Positions 10,872-19,743 of a DNA stretch of 64,000 nucleotides are shown piece after piece. The stretch's first letter is position 1. Every line of letters begins with the position of its first letter. Below the pieces are notes generated by a model. The model did not search any database. It was given only the letters and a program-made list of their open reading frames with translations, and had not been told where the DNA came from. The stretch comes from Rhodoferax ferrireducens T118 (GTDB lineage: Bacteria; Pseudomonadota; Gammaproteobacteria; Burkholderiales; Burkholderiaceae_C): contig NC_007908.1 in the NCBI RefSeq assembly GCF_000013605.1, forward strand, positions 4,588,001 to 4,652,000, in the 5' to 3' direction. Made by a program: the position numbers and the translations under genes.

Positions 10872-12221
10872 ATGCCTGTGCCACAACCGTCACCGCTGCA
10901 CCATTTGCCCGTCGGAGCCCTCGAAGGCATGGACGAGGCGACCTGGCTGGACGTCATTCACAAGATGGACGAGGTCTATTCCAAGCTGGTGACCGATGAG
11001 ATCGAGCTGGAGGAAAAGAACGCGCAGCTTGAACAGTCGCAGCAATTCATCTTCAGCCTGCTGTCGGCCATGAGCGATGTGCTGATCGCCTGCAATCAGA
11101 ACGGCATGATCGAAGAAACCAACGCGGCTTTGTGCGAACTGGTGGGTCTGAGCGAGCAGGCGCTGCGCGGCACGCCGGTGCTCGGCTTGCTGGCCGACGA
11201 ACAAAGTGTGCAGCGCTGGCAGTTGGCGATGTACCAATCGGCCTCGCATGACGCTGCGGTGGTGGAGATCAATCTGCGCAGCGCCAGTGGTGAAGTGGTC
11301 GCGGTGGACTTCAATTGCACCCCCCGGCACAACAGCGCCGGTCGCCAGGTCGGCCGGGTGCTGGTGGGACGCCCCCTGGGCGAGCTCAAACGCGCCTACC
11401 AGCAGTTGCGCCAGGCGCACGAGGCCTTGAAAAATGCGCAGGCGCAACTGCTGCATTCGGAAAAGATGGCCTCGCTGGGGCGGCTGGTGGCTGGCGTGGC
11501 GCACGAGCTCAACAACCCGATCAGTTTTGTGCTGGGCAATGTGCATGTGCTGCAACGCTACGGCGCACGCCTGAGCCGCTACCTGCAGGCGCTGCACCAG
11601 CTTGACCTGCCCGCGCCGGTGCAGGCGCTGCGCGCTGAGCTGCGTATCGACCACTTGGTGGGCGACCTGCCTTCGCTGATGGCGGGCACGTTAGAGGGCG
11701 CCCAGCGCACCACCGACATCGTCAACGGCCTCAAGCGCTTTGCCACCGCGGCGCACGAGGACGTGACGCAGGTGGAACTCAACGCGGTGGTGGAGCGCGC
11801 CATGCTGTGGGTCAAAAAAGGCACGTCGCCCCGGTTCGAGATGGTCTGGACGCGTGGCCCCGATTGTTTTGTCACCGGCAACGCCGGGCAGTTGCTGCAG
11901 GTGGTGATGAACCTGATCCAGAACGCTTCGGACGCCGCCAGCACAGACGACGCCACTGCGCCGCAATTGCGCATCAGCCTGCAGCAAGATGGCGGGCAAG
12001 TGCGTCTGCGCTTTGCCGACAACGGCCCAGGCATTGCACCTGAACATTTGTCGCGCGTCTTTGATCCGTTTTTTACCACCAAGAGCGTGGGCAAAGGCAC
12101 CGGTCTGGGTCTGTCGATCAGCTACGGCCTGGTTGAGCAACACGGCGGGCAGCTCAGCGCCGCCAACCTGCCGCAAGGAGGCGCGGTGTTTACGCTGACA
12201 TTGCCGATGCCAAAGGCATAA
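10872..12221 (+). CDS. hupT: PAS-domain histidine kinase of the H2 sensor
   Basis: Cytoplasmic two-component kinase (HupT/HoxJ type) of 449 residues that receives the signal from HupUV. Order: a short N-terminal segment with [15 protein letters not shown] coiled coil, a PAS domain around residues 50-165, the phosphoacceptor helix [12 protein letters not shown], and an ATPase domain with [19 protein letters not shown] and [11 protein letters not shown]. No membrane segments are seen, as for HoxJ. Its partner regulator (HupR/HoxA) is not in the window. A longer frame from 10842 overlaps hupV; ATG 10872 is preferred. Confidence 0.9.
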   Translation: MPVPQPSPLHHLPVGALEGMDEATWLDVIHKMDEVYSKLVTDEIELEEKNAQLEQSQQFIFSLLSAMSDVLIACNQNGMIEETNAALCELVGLSEQALRGTPVLGLLADEQSVQRWQLAMYQSASHDAAVVEINLRSASGEVVAVDFNCTPRHNSAGRQVGRVLVGRPLGELKRAYQQLRQAHEALKNAQAQLLHSEKMASLGRLVAGVAHELNNPISFVLGNVHVLQRYGARLSRYLQALHQLDLPAPVQALRAELRIDHLVGDLPSLMAGTLEGAQRTTDIVNGLKRFATAAHEDVTQVELNAVVERAMLWVKKGTSPRFEMVWTRGPDCFVTGNAGQLLQVVMNLIQNASDAASTDDATAPQLRISLQQDGGQVRLRFADNGPGIAPEHLSRVFDPFFTTKSVGKGTGLGLSISYGLVEQHGGQLSAANLPQGGAVFTLTLPMPKA

Positions 12222-12252
12222 CGTTTAGCGGCCCCATGCCAACGCATCCATG

Positions 12253-12885
12253 TCAACCATATGTCGTGCTCGGGCCTTCTTCAGAGGGTGTTGGTAGCGC
12301 GGTCGCCGCCTCTCGGCGCATCATCGCACGCACCAGGATGGCCAACCACGCCAACCCGGTGACGGCCGCGATCCAGAGCAGGCTTTGCCCCAGCCTTTCC
12401 TGATCGTCGAGGAGGTAGGCGTTACACAGGCGCACCGGCGAACTTTCAAACAGATAACCCACAACGACCATCATGGGCAGCACGTTGCCCAGAAAGAAGC
12501 CTTGCACCAGCAAGCCAGCAGGCTGCCATGACAGGCGCACGGCTGCGCCGCACACAAGCAGGGCCAGCCATTTGACCAGTTCAATACGGCCGTCAACCAA
12601 GGCCAGGTCCAGGACGCGGGGGATCATCAATAGTGCGAGCAACAGGGCGCTGGCGAACAAACCGCTGATGCCGTAGCCGTTCCATGAATTCAGGCGCCGC
12701 ATCCAGTTGCGCGGCAACGCCCCTGCGAACCAAAAACCGATGAGGGCAAGCAGGGGAAACTGAACCAGCATGTGGCGGGTCATGTTGGCTTCAAGAAACA
12801 GTCGTGCGCCGGGCAGGGCCAGCAGGCACAGCGCCAAGCCTGCAATGGCCAAATGCCACTTGAGCCAAAACTGCGCCAGTTTCAT
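12253..12885 (-). CDS. Multi-pass membrane protein at the end of the oxidase operon
   Basis: A 210-residue hydrophobic protein with about five or six membrane spans. One begins near residue 8 (LWHLAIAGLALCLLALPG region) and others follow LVQFPLLALIGFWF and LFASALLLALLMIP. I do not recognise the family with confidence. Its start overlaps the stop of the SCO gene by four bases (ATGA), so it is the last gene of the cbb3-type operon. A role in oxidase assembly, as for the unrelated CtaG-type membrane factors, is a guess from context. The C-terminus is polar. Confidence 0.7.
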   Translation of the reverse strand: MKLAQFWLKWHLAIAGLALCLLALPGARLFLEANMTRHMLVQFPLLALIGFWFAGALPRNWMRRLNSWNGYGISGLFASALLLALLMIPRVLDLALVDGRIELVKWLALLVCGAAVRLSWQPAGLLVQGFFLGNVLPMMVVVGYLFESSPVRLCNAYLLDDQERLGQSLLWIAAVTGLAWLAILVRAMMRREAATALPTPSEEGPSTTYG

Positions 12886-13526
12886 CGTGGTGAAGCGGCG
12901 TTCGCCAGGTCGCGGGCGTAGTCGAGGGCCAGTTGCTGCTCCGCATAATCAAAGATGCGCACCAGTTGTCCGTGCTGGTTGACCACCAGCAGCGCCGCGT
13001 TGTGCTCGAAAGCGCCTCGACCGTCAGGGACGACGATGACCTGAAAATCCGCCAGCAGGCGCTGTGTTTCTTTCGGATCCGGCACGCGAACAAAACGCCA
13101 CAGCAGCTGATCGGCGCCCAGACGCGCGGCGTAAGCCTCCAGAATCCGTGGGTTGTCGTGCTGCCCGTCGAAGCTGATCGACAGCAGTCTTACCTGGCGC
13201 GCAGCGGCGTCGGTTTTTCTGGCCGCTTGCAGCGTGGTCTGCATTTGCTGATAAACGCTGCCCAGCGCCAGACACACGGTCTGGCAGCGGGTGTAAACGA
13301 AATCAACCAGGGTGACGGATTGGCCGTCGGACAAGAGTTGCGACAAAGCCTGTGCGGTCACACCGGGGCCGTCAATTTGCACGGAAGGCGCAGCAATGGG
13401 CTGCAGGGCCACTTCCAGGCGCCGCGCACCTTCGGCCGTCCAGACCTGAAAGTCGTGGGTCAGCCAAGCTGAGCAGGCATAGCCGGCCACGGCCAGGCTG
13501 GCGCTCAGCAACGCAGTCTTGAGCAT
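12882..13526 (-). CDS. SCO1/SenC copper chaperone
   Basis: Thioredoxin-fold copper protein of 214 residues that helps assemble the copper centre of cytochrome oxidases on the outer face of the membrane. VDFVYTRCQTVC holds the CxxxC copper/redox pair, and FEHNAALLVVNQHG holds the conserved histidine. An N-terminal hydrophobic stretch (LLSASLAVAGYACSAWL) is a membrane anchor or signal. It lies between cytochrome c and a membrane protein in the oxidase operon, matching a CuB-loading role. Confidence 0.9.
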   Translation of the reverse strand: MLKTALLSASLAVAGYACSAWLTHDFQVWTAEGARRLEVALQPIAAPSVQIDGPGVTAQALSQLLSDGQSVTLVDFVYTRCQTVCLALGSVYQQMQTTLQAARKTDAAARQVRLLSISFDGQHDNPRILEAYAARLGADQLLWRFVRVPDPKETQRLLADFQVIVVPDGRGAFEHNAALLVVNQHGQLVRIFDYAEQQLALDYARDLANAASPR

Positions 13527-13572
13527 CGGGCAGGACGCTTGCGGATCGGCCGCATACCGCCTCCAGAGTAGA

Positions 13573-14181
13573 TCACGGCACCTTGTCCATCAAGGCCTTC
13601 AGCTCGGCTTCGCCGTTAAACGGCGCCGTGCGGGTACTGCTCTTGCGTTCGCTGGCAAACAGCTCGGCCTTGATGGCGCCGGCCTTGTTTGACCATCCGG
13701 AGCGGACATAGCTGGCGACTGCCGCCAACTCTGCGTCACTGAGTTGCTGGAATGAAGGCATCGCGCCCTTGTAAGTGTTGCCCATCACCGTCAGCTCCCC
13801 ACTCACACCGTGCAGCAGGATATTGACAACGGTACGCTCATCACCGCCCACCCACTCCGAGCCGTCCAGGGGCGGAAACACGCCAGGCAAACCTTTGCCG
13901 GTCGCCTGGTGACAGGGGACGCAGTTGGCGGTAAATACCTGTTTGCCATCGACCGCTGCGCCCGCCGCCCCGGCTGCAGGCGCTCTCAGATCAGCCACGG
14001 TGCGCCGGTCGCCAAGATCGGCCCGGCCGAAGGGTTCCGAAAGCAGGATGTAGGTAACACCGAAAATCACCACGACCAGCGTGATGAGTGCCACCGTCAG
14101 CGGAATCGGCCGATTCCGCTCGGACGGATCCTCCTGTTCGCGCGCTTGAGCACGGCGGCCCGATTCTGATTCTTTTGGCAT
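13573..14181 (-). CDS. Membrane-anchored mono-haem cytochrome c, CcoP-like position
   Basis: A 202-residue cytochrome with one membrane helix near residues 26-48 (PLTVALITLVVVIFGVTYIL) and a single haem site, NCVPCHQATG, around residue 90. A later Met in KGAMPSFQ may be the axial ligand. It sits downstream of ccoN and ccoO, where normal cbb3 operons place the di-haem CcoP, but it has only one haem motif. It probably serves as a reduced third subunit. Gap to ccoO is 20 bases. Confidence 0.85.
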   Translation of the reverse strand: MPKESESGRRAQAREQEDPSERNRPIPLTVALITLVVVIFGVTYILLSEPFGRADLGDRRTVADLRAPAAGAAGAAVDGKQVFTANCVPCHQATGKGLPGVFPPLDGSEWVGGDERTVVNILLHGVSGELTVMGNTYKGAMPSFQQLSDAELAAVASYVRSGWSNKAGAIKAELFASERKSSTRTAPFNGEAELKALMDKVP

Positions 14182-14201
14182 CGATGGACCTCGTGTTCGG
14201 C

Positions 14202-14804
14202 TTAGGGTTTGGGGGCGGGCGGCAACACCGGATAGGTATGGTTCAAGGCCAGAAGGTACTTGACCAGGTCCAGCGCCTCGGGCGTCGGCACCACCACCTG
14301 GCCGACGTTCGGGCCATAAGCGGGCGGCAATGACACAGGCTGTTCACCTTCTTTCTCGGCCTCCTTCGCGTCCTTGACGGTAAACAGGAAAGGGTAGGAC
14401 GGCATGATCGAACCCGGCACATAGGCGCGCGGCTGGTAAAGGTGACCCAGGTGCCAGTCCTTGCTGGGCTGGCGCGAAGCGATGTTGAACAAATCCGGTC
14501 CGGTGCGCATGCTGCCCAGCAGGTGCGGCTTGTCGTAGATGTAGTCGCCCGGCACCGAAGCGCGCCCCCAGCCGCGCTCGAAATCGGGGCCGAAGTTGCG
14601 GTCGCGCGGCTGCTGGCTGTGGCAATAGACGCAGCCGTTGGCAATGTAAACCCCGCGCCCGCGCAGTTCGGCGCTGGTATAGGGCTTGAGGCCGGGCGGC
14701 GGCTGAATGTCGCGCACTTCCATGTAGGGCATGACCACCAGTGCGGCGGTGGCAACCGCCAAGGCCACCATGGCGCCCGAAACCAGCTTGACTTCATTGT
14801 CCAT
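14202..14804 (-). CDS. ccoO: cbb3-type oxidase mono-haem subunit CcoO
   Basis: Membrane-bound cytochrome c subunit of a cbb3-type terminal oxidase, 200 residues, passing electrons to CcoN. An N-terminal helix (SGAMVALAVATAALVVMPYM) anchors it. The haem motif is CVYCHSQQPRD, typical of CcoO/FixO, followed by SMRTGPDLFNIASRQPS. The start at 14804 has GGGAGC upstream and overlaps the end of ccoN by 11 bases; a longer frame to 14903 is rejected. Second oxidase gene in the operon. Confidence 0.92.
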   Translation of the reverse strand: MDNEVKLVSGAMVALAVATAALVVMPYMEVRDIQPPPGLKPYTSAELRGRGVYIANGCVYCHSQQPRDRNFGPDFERGWGRASVPGDYIYDKPHLLGSMRTGPDLFNIASRQPSKDWHLGHLYQPRAYVPGSIMPSYPFLFTVKDAKEAEKEGEQPVSLPPAYGPNVGQVVVPTPEALDLVKYLLALNHTYPVLPPAPKP

Positions 14805-16446
14805 GCGCAAGCTCCCGTTTGTTGTTTTGCCAGAATAGGGCGGCGCCGGTGCGCGTCGGACCAAAGCGCAGCGCCATTGCCAGGAAATGGCCGACAAAGA
14901 CAATGTGTCCCAGCACCATCAGGCTGCCGCCCGCCGTGCGCCATTTCAGGTAAGGCAGGGTCAGCGTGACCGAGTCCATGAACGGCCGGGCCGCGTCCAG
15001 CATGGCCACGCCCTGCAGCCAGCCGCCAATCGTCAGGCCGATAAAGTAGATGGCAATGCCGATCGCTGACAGCCAGAAGTGCAGCGTAATCAATTTCGGG
15101 TACGGCCACTCCCAGTTCAGGACGCGCGGCATCATGAAATAGATGGCGCCGAACAGGACCATGGTGACGAAAGCGTAAGCGCCCAGGTGGGCGTGCGCCA
15201 CCGTGAAGTGCGTGAAGTGGGCCACCTGGTTGACGCTTCGCAGCGCTTCAAGCGAACCCTGCAGCGACGAGGCAAAGTACATGAGTCCGCCAAACATCAT
15301 GAAGCGCAGCGTCGGCGAGTAGCGGGCCAGATGCATTCGCCCCTTGAGGGTGCCGCCCATGTTGATACTGAAGGCGACGACCGGAATGACCATCATCACG
15401 CTTTGCACAATTGACAACGTCGTCAGCCAGCCCGGCACCGGTCCGCCAATCAAATGATGCCCGCCGACCTGACCGTAAAAGAACGCCAACGTCCAGAAAC
15501 CCAGTATTGACAGGTTGTAGGAGCGAACCGGCCGGCCGATGATCTTCGGCAAGAAGTAATAAATGGCACCTACGCTGACGGGTGTGAACCACAGGCCCAG
15601 CACGTTGTGCCCGTACCACCAGTTGGTGGTGGCCTGTTGCACGCCGGTATGCACACCAGGCAGTTTGGCGACCAGAAACAGCAGGGAAATCCATAACAAC
15701 GCCGCCACCATGTACCAGACGCTGACGTATAGATGTTCGACCTTGCGGTTTACCAGCGTATACAACACCGACAAGATCACCAGCACAAAACCGGCGAAGA
15801 TGAGGATGGCGATTTGCCACGGAATTTCCAGGTATTCCATGCCGTCGGTCCAGCCGGACGAAATGGCACCGATGGCAGCGGCGATGCCCATGTTGATGAG
15901 GGCACCGCCGAGCATGGCCCAGATCGCCCCGTGCAAATGCGTACGCAGCAGGCGCGGCAGCAGCCACAGCATCATGCCCAGCGCCGCATTGCTGATCCAA
16001 CCGTACAACACGGCGGTCAGGTGCACCGTGCGAATGCGGCCAAAGGTCAGCCAGGCCTGGTCGGTCAGCCAGTCGGGCTGGTGCAGCTTGATCGAGGAGG
16101 TCAAGCCCGCCAGCGAGCCGAGCAGCAGCCAGAAGCAGGCGAAGGCGATAAACATGAAGACCGGAAAAGCACTCGACTGGTCGGACGCGATGCGGTCCTG
16201 CAGTTCGGTCGCGTCAGCAACGTGCAACGGGTGGCCTGGCTCCAGCGCCGCTGCCTGCATGGAATCCTGTGCTGCGTCCGCAAGGGCCGGATCGTCAACC
16301 CGCCCGATCTCGCCACGCGCGAAGATTACCGAAGCGGCCTTCGGGTTCTCCACCAGCAGGCCTTTGCGCGAAGACCAGATGAACACGAACAGGCCGATGA
16401 TCGACAGCAAAAAAGCGCCCAGCAGACTCAGAATGGCGCTGTCCAT
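14794..16446 (-). CDS. ccoN: cbb3-type oxidase catalytic subunit with N-terminal CcoS-like extension
   Basis: Haem-copper oxygen reductase subunit I, 550 residues, about 12 membrane helices. Ligand regions are visible: RIRTVHLTAVLYGW (haem b His), WWYGHNVLGLW and VGGHHLIGG (CuB/active site), and HFTVAHAHLGAY. The first about 70 residues form one helix (AILSLLGAFLLSIIGLFVFIW) followed by a charged tail with VIFARGEIG. This resembles the small CcoS assembly protein fused to the front. ATG 16446 overlaps the stop of the upstream globin fragment in TGATG, implying translational coupling. High-affinity respiration is the expected role. Confidence 0.9.
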   Translation of the reverse strand: MDSAILSLLGAFLLSIIGLFVFIWSSRKGLLVENPKAASVIFARGEIGRVDDPALADAAQDSMQAAALEPGHPLHVADATELQDRIASDQSSAFPVFMFIAFACFWLLLGSLAGLTSSIKLHQPDWLTDQAWLTFGRIRTVHLTAVLYGWISNAALGMMLWLLPRLLRTHLHGAIWAMLGGALINMGIAAAIGAISSGWTDGMEYLEIPWQIAILIFAGFVLVILSVLYTLVNRKVEHLYVSVWYMVAALLWISLLFLVAKLPGVHTGVQQATTNWWYGHNVLGLWFTPVSVGAIYYFLPKIIGRPVRSYNLSILGFWTLAFFYGQVGGHHLIGGPVPGWLTTLSIVQSVMMVIPVVAFSINMGGTLKGRMHLARYSPTLRFMMFGGLMYFASSLQGSLEALRSVNQVAHFTHFTVAHAHLGAYAFVTMVLFGAIYFMMPRVLNWEWPYPKLITLHFWLSAIGIAIYFIGLTIGGWLQGVAMLDAARPFMDSVTLTLPYLKWRTAGGSLMVLGHIVFVGHFLAMALRFGPTRTGAALFWQNNKRELAHGQ

Positions 16447-16706
16447 CACGCGACTCCCGCCAGCTTGTCCGCATTCCGGCTCGGCAGTGCAGTGTGCTCG
16501 GGCATGGGCATGGGCGCGCCGCGAAATCGGGCGCTGCCACGCAATGGGGATGACCAAAAGTCCCCCATGGTGGACAGATGTGTATCCCGGTCTTTCACAT
16601 GCGGGTTGACTATTGGACCCGGCACCTCGTGCTTGCGAACGCCTGCGTAGAACCGGTTCACCAATTGAATAATTTCCTCTTCGGTACACAAGTCGGCGGA
16701 TGGCAT
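16446..16706 (-). pseudogene. Truncated group III globin, N-terminal part only
   Basis: The 86-residue frame begins like a group III truncated haemoglobin: LVNRFYAGVRKH, GPIVNPHVKDRDTHL and MGDFWSSPLRGSARFRG. Family members are roughly 130-150 residues; here homology stops after GAPMPMPEH and the last 15 residues look random. The proximal-histidine helix is missing, so haem binding is doubtful. It may be a decayed gene kept as a translated leader, since its stop overlaps the ccoN start. An NsrR-like site 56 bases upstream fits the nitric-oxide link of such globins. Confidence 0.7.
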
Positions 16707-16761
16707 ATCAAATTCCTTGCAGTTAAAGCGCCGGCAGACCGGTGATGCACATCTTCATAAT

Positions 16762-16784
16762 AAAATAGATATAAGATGCATCTT
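16762..16784. promoter_or_regulatory. NsrR-like site upstream of globin-ccoN operon
   Basis: AAAATAGATAT-A-AGATGCATCTT has the 11-1-11 layout of NsrR operators. The right half matches AAATGCATCTT at 10 of 11 positions and the left half matches at about 7 of 11. It lies upstream of the globin-ccoNO operon. The consensus is from memory of the gamma/beta-proteobacterial regulon. Confidence 0.5.
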
Positions 16785-16915
16785 TATTTGTTCACCAGCA
16801 ACCGCGACTTCAACGTGGGTATTCAGAATAACCAAGCCTGATCAAGTCGAGGTCTCTGGCTGGACCGACGAAGCGCTCAACGCAAAGTCCGCACAACGGC
16901 AACGCGCCCCGGCCG

Positions 16916-17521
16916 TCAGCGGGCGATCATGGCGTTGATGCGTGCCTGCAACGCGGGTACCACGTCCTCCTCAAACCAGGCGTGCTGCTTGAACCAGGGT
17001 TGGTTGCGCGGCGAAGGGTGCGGCAGCGGGATGAATCGCGGCGCGTACTCCCGCCAGGCCATCGTTGTTTCGGTCAGTGACGGTTTGCGGCGGCTACCCA
17101 GAAAATGGTGCTGCGCATACTGACCGACCAGCAGAGTCAATTCAATCCGCGGCATCCGGGACAGCAACTGGTCAAGCCAAAGCGCCGCACATTCACGACG
17201 CGGCGGTAAATCACCACCCCTTGCGCGCCCCGGATAACAATAACCCATGGGAATGATGGCGATGCGCGATTCGTCATAGAAGAGCGCTTTGTCCACACCC
17301 ATCCATGCGCGCAGACGCTCCCCGCTCGGGTCGTCCCATGGGATACCGGTCGTGTGCACGCGCACACCGGGCGCCTGCCCCACGATGAGGATACGCGCCG
17401 CCTCACCCGCTCGCAGCACCGGACGAGGACCAAGCGGCAGATGCGACTCACACGCACGGCAATTGCGCACCGCCGTCAGCAATGCGTCAAGGTTGGGATA
17501 GGCGGCCTCGGGTTCAGCCAT
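16916..17521 (-). CDS. Uracil-DNA glycosylase family protein
   Basis: DNA-repair glycosylase-fold protein of 201 residues. VGQAPGVRVHTTGIPWDDPSG is the first active-site motif and PLPHPSPRN carries the second, histidine-containing motif. CRACE near the N-terminus may be part of a cluster-binding set, as in family 4/5 enzymes, but the other cysteines are few, so a non-cluster subgroup is possible. The start at 17521 has GGGAG and GAGGG before it; the frame is open to 17605. It is convergent with nothing obvious, and an NsrR-like sequence lies 135 bases upstream. Confidence 0.82.
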   Translation of the reverse strand: MAEPEAAYPNLDALLTAVRNCRACESHLPLGPRPVLRAGEAARILIVGQAPGVRVHTTGIPWDDPSGERLRAWMGVDKALFYDESRIAIIPMGYCYPGRARGGDLPPRRECAALWLDQLLSRMPRIELTLLVGQYAQHHFLGSRRKPSLTETTMAWREYAPRFIPLPHPSPRNQPWFKQHAWFEEDVVPALQARINAMIAR

Positions 17522-17655
17522 TTCCCTCGCTCCCCCAAGCTTGGAACGGGTAGCCTTGAGGACGGAGCGCGCAAAGATAATCTTGGGCTTGTTCGGTTCC
17601 ATCATGCGGTTTCAGTGTGCTGGCTGTTGCTCCCAGTCTGACAAGCGTCCATCAT

Positions 17656-17678
17656 AAGATGCATGTTAAATGCCCCTA
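17656..17678. promoter_or_regulatory. NsrR-like site, weaker
   Basis: AAGATGCATGT-T-AAATGCCCCTA: the left half matches AAGATGCATTT at 10 of 11 positions, the right half at about 7 of 11. It lies between the divergently placed glycosylase (left) and DUF488 gene (right). Which gene it would control is unclear. Confidence 0.4.
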
Positions 17679-17919
17679 CTAGGCAATCGTGTCGCGCACG
17701 ACGCGTATGCTTGGCTGTCTGGCAATTGCAGATTCAAATATGGCGAACGTGCCATCGTCTGGCTTCTGTCACGTTCATCGGGAGCTAAACCTTGAAATTT
17801 CCGAGCAGGATCATCTCGACACACCTTGCAGTTTGCGAGGAGCCCCGGTCGAGCGCGTTGCGCTGGCCGCACCTGCCCGCCGGCGAGCGCCAGAGCCAGA
17901 CTGCTGCAAGGGCATCTTC

Positions 17920-18309
17920 ATGAGCACGAAAATTCCAGCCAGCCATATCCGGATCAAGCGCGCCTACGATCCTCCATCCCACGACGACGGTGCGCGTGTA
18001 TTGATTGACCGCCTGTGGCCGCGAGGCATCAAGAAGGAGAGTCTGGCCGTGGATCAATGGGCCAAGGAGCTGGCGCCCAGCACCGCGTTGCGCCAATGGT
18101 TCGGTCATGACCCCGCGCGCTGGCAGGAGTTTCGCCAGCGCTATGCGGCCGAATTGCGCCCACACGCGGAGTTGCTCGATACCTTGCGCACACTGGCGCG
18201 CAAGGGCCCCGTCACGCTCGTGTATGGCGCGCATGACGAAACACACAACAACGCGGTCGCCCTGCGGGAATTTCTTCTTGCACCCGAGGCTATCGACGCC
18301 AACCGGTGA
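17920..18309 (+). CDS. DUF488 family protein (second)
   Basis: A 129-residue protein of the DUF488 group whose function is not known. IRIKRAYDPPSHDDGARVLIDRLWPRG at the N-terminus and LVYGAHDETHNNA near the C-terminus are typical of the YeaO-like branch. It differs from the copy at 5090, which keeps a Cys/His motif (CYCQDESHCH) where this one has GAHDETHNN. ATG 17920 is chosen because similarity starts there; the open frame upstream (from 17689) has no family features. It is followed after 40 bases by the AhpD-like gene. Confidence 0.82.
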   Translation: MSTKIPASHIRIKRAYDPPSHDDGARVLIDRLWPRGIKKESLAVDQWAKELAPSTALRQWFGHDPARWQEFRQRYAAELRPHAELLDTLRTLARKGPVTLVYGAHDETHNNAVALREFLLAPEAIDANR

Positions 18310-18349
18310 CGCAAGCCGAACCACACCCATCAATCCCAAAGGAGATGTT

Positions 18350-18697
18350 ATGGACAGTTCCATTTACCCCCATGCAGGTGCCGAAGTCGCGCGCAAACGC
18401 CGTGAACTCGCGCCCAACCCGCTGGACGCCTTCAAGGCCTTCAGCGCCAGCGTCTTTGCCGACGGCGCCTTGCCCAGCAAGACCAAGCAGCTGATCGCGG
18501 TGGCCGTGGCACACGTGACCCAATGTCCGTATTGCATTCGCGGCCATACGCAAACGGCACTGAAGGCGGGCGCCACCGAGCAGGAGCTCATGGAGGCCAT
18601 CTGGGTTGCGGCCGAGATGCGCGCTGGTGCGGCCTACGCGCACTCGGCGCTGGCCATCGACACCATGCTGCACGCGCACGACGCCAAGCCAAGCTGA
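18350..18697 (+). CDS. AhpD-like alkylhydroperoxidase / carboxymuconolactone decarboxylase family
   Basis: A 115-residue all-helical protein with CPYCIRGHTQTALKAGAT, the CxxC..H redox motif of AhpD-type peroxidases. ALPSKTKQLIAVAVAHVTQ precedes it, as expected for the family. AAAGGAGA sits before the ATG. Probably removes peroxides or acts as a thiol reductase; the exact substrate cannot be deduced. It is likely co-transcribed with the DUF488 gene upstream. Confidence 0.88.
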   Translation: MDSSIYPHAGAEVARKRRELAPNPLDAFKAFSASVFADGALPSKTKQLIAVAVAHVTQCPYCIRGHTQTALKAGATEQELMEAIWVAAEMRAGAAYAHSALAIDTMLHAHDAKPS

Positions 18698-18921
18698 CCT
18701 GAACAAGTCTTTAGTCTTTGGGTCGCTGACATTCAGAGCTTTTGTCCTGCGTTGCCCACCTTGAGCCAGCGAGGGCGGAAGAGACGGGCCGCAAGTGCGC
18801 AGCGGTGTCGGCCTCGCCGCCGATGATCAGGCAACAGCCGCGATCAAGGCCGGCTACGCCACCACTGGTGCGCACATCCAGATAGCGAATGCCGCCGGCC
18901 TTCAATTCGGCATCTTGTTGA
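18698..18921. other. Non-coding stretch after ahpD-like gene
   Basis: No convincing gene, promoter or repeat was found. Short open frames here lack recognisable motifs. It borders the Yip1-like fragment and is probably eroded sequence. Confidence 0.5.
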
Positions 18922-19176
18922 AGAATTCCAACCTGGACGGCAGCCGACTACCACGCATGTTTTACCCTGGCAGCGATTGCACCAGTTCCCATGTGGCTCT
19001 CTTCGCTGACGCTGTTCGTACCGAATCTGTCTGTCGGAGTTGTCGTTGGGGGGCTCGGCCTGCTATGTTCAGTTGGACTGATCTATCGCGGCGTGTATGC
19101 ATTGTTCTCCATGCGCGAAGATATCAAGGCGCTGCAAATGGCAACAGTGATTGCAGGCGCTGGACTGTTCATGTAG
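18922..19176 (+). pseudogene. C-terminal fragment of a Yip1-like membrane protein
   Basis: The frame opens after a stop at 18919-18921 and reads FTLAAIAPVPMWLSSL, then VGGLGLLCSVGLIYRGVYAL and MATVIAGAGLF before stopping. This resembles the last two or three membrane spans of Yip1/DUF1282 proteins, where a LYLLYLGLP-type helix is followed by a terminal helix. The first half is missing and there is no start signal, so it is a remnant. Family assignment is moderate at best. Confidence 0.4.
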
Positions 19177-19302
19177 CTGATACTGATGCAAATCGTCCTG
19201 AGCCACTGACGACCTGGCACCGTGAAGCACGGTGCGCAACAGGCCTGCTGCGACGCCTCGATTGGGAGGGGATGAGAAAATGCCAGCTCACACCGATTTA
19301 GG

Positions 19303-19743
19303 ATGGATATGGCCGTACCGAAGCTCAAAGCGCTACCCCTCAATAAACATGATTTTGAAATACTGTCCGATTTTCGTTACCAGATTCGGAAGTTTGAACG
19401 CTTTAGCGAAGAGGTTACGCGCCAGCATGGCCTGACGCCTTTGCAGTATCTGCTGTTGCTGCATGTCAAAGGTTATCCTGATCGTGATTGGGCAACCGTC
19501 GGGGAGCTGGCGGAACGCTTGCAGGCGCAACAGCATGGCGTAGTCGCACTGATTTCACGCTGCGAGAAGCTGGGCTTGGTCGAACGCCGTCGTTCCTCTG
19601 ACGACCGGCGACGGATTGAAATTCATCTTCTGAAAGACGGTGAAAAAGTGATCAATAAGCTCGCACGTTTGCACCGGACTGAGTTGCTATCCTTGCGTGG
19701 CCGTTTCGTTGTACCCGACGTAAGGGCTTTTGACCACGAATAG
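19303..19743 (+). CDS. MarR-family transcriptional regulator
   Basis: A 146-residue winged-helix regulator with HGLTPLQYLLLLHVKGYPDR, GELAERLQAQQHGVVALISR and the wing RRRSSDDRRRIEIHLL. The target is not obvious: no divergent partner is adjacent, and flanking sequence on both sides is eroded. It might regulate the downstream haem protein gene 315 bases away, but that gene has its own ECF-like promoter. Family assignment is firm. Confidence 0.87.
   Translation: MDMAVPKLKALPLNKHDFEILSDFRYQIRKFERFSEEVTRQHGLTPLQYLLLLHVKGYPDRDWATVGELAERLQAQQHGVVALISRCEKLGLVERRRSSDDRRRIEIHLLKDGEKVINKLARLHRTELLSLRGRFVVPDVRAFDHE

Noticed and set aside
15563-16650. Plus-strand frames opposite ccoN
   Set aside because: Antisense to conserved haem-copper oxidase helices; composition typical of shadow frames.
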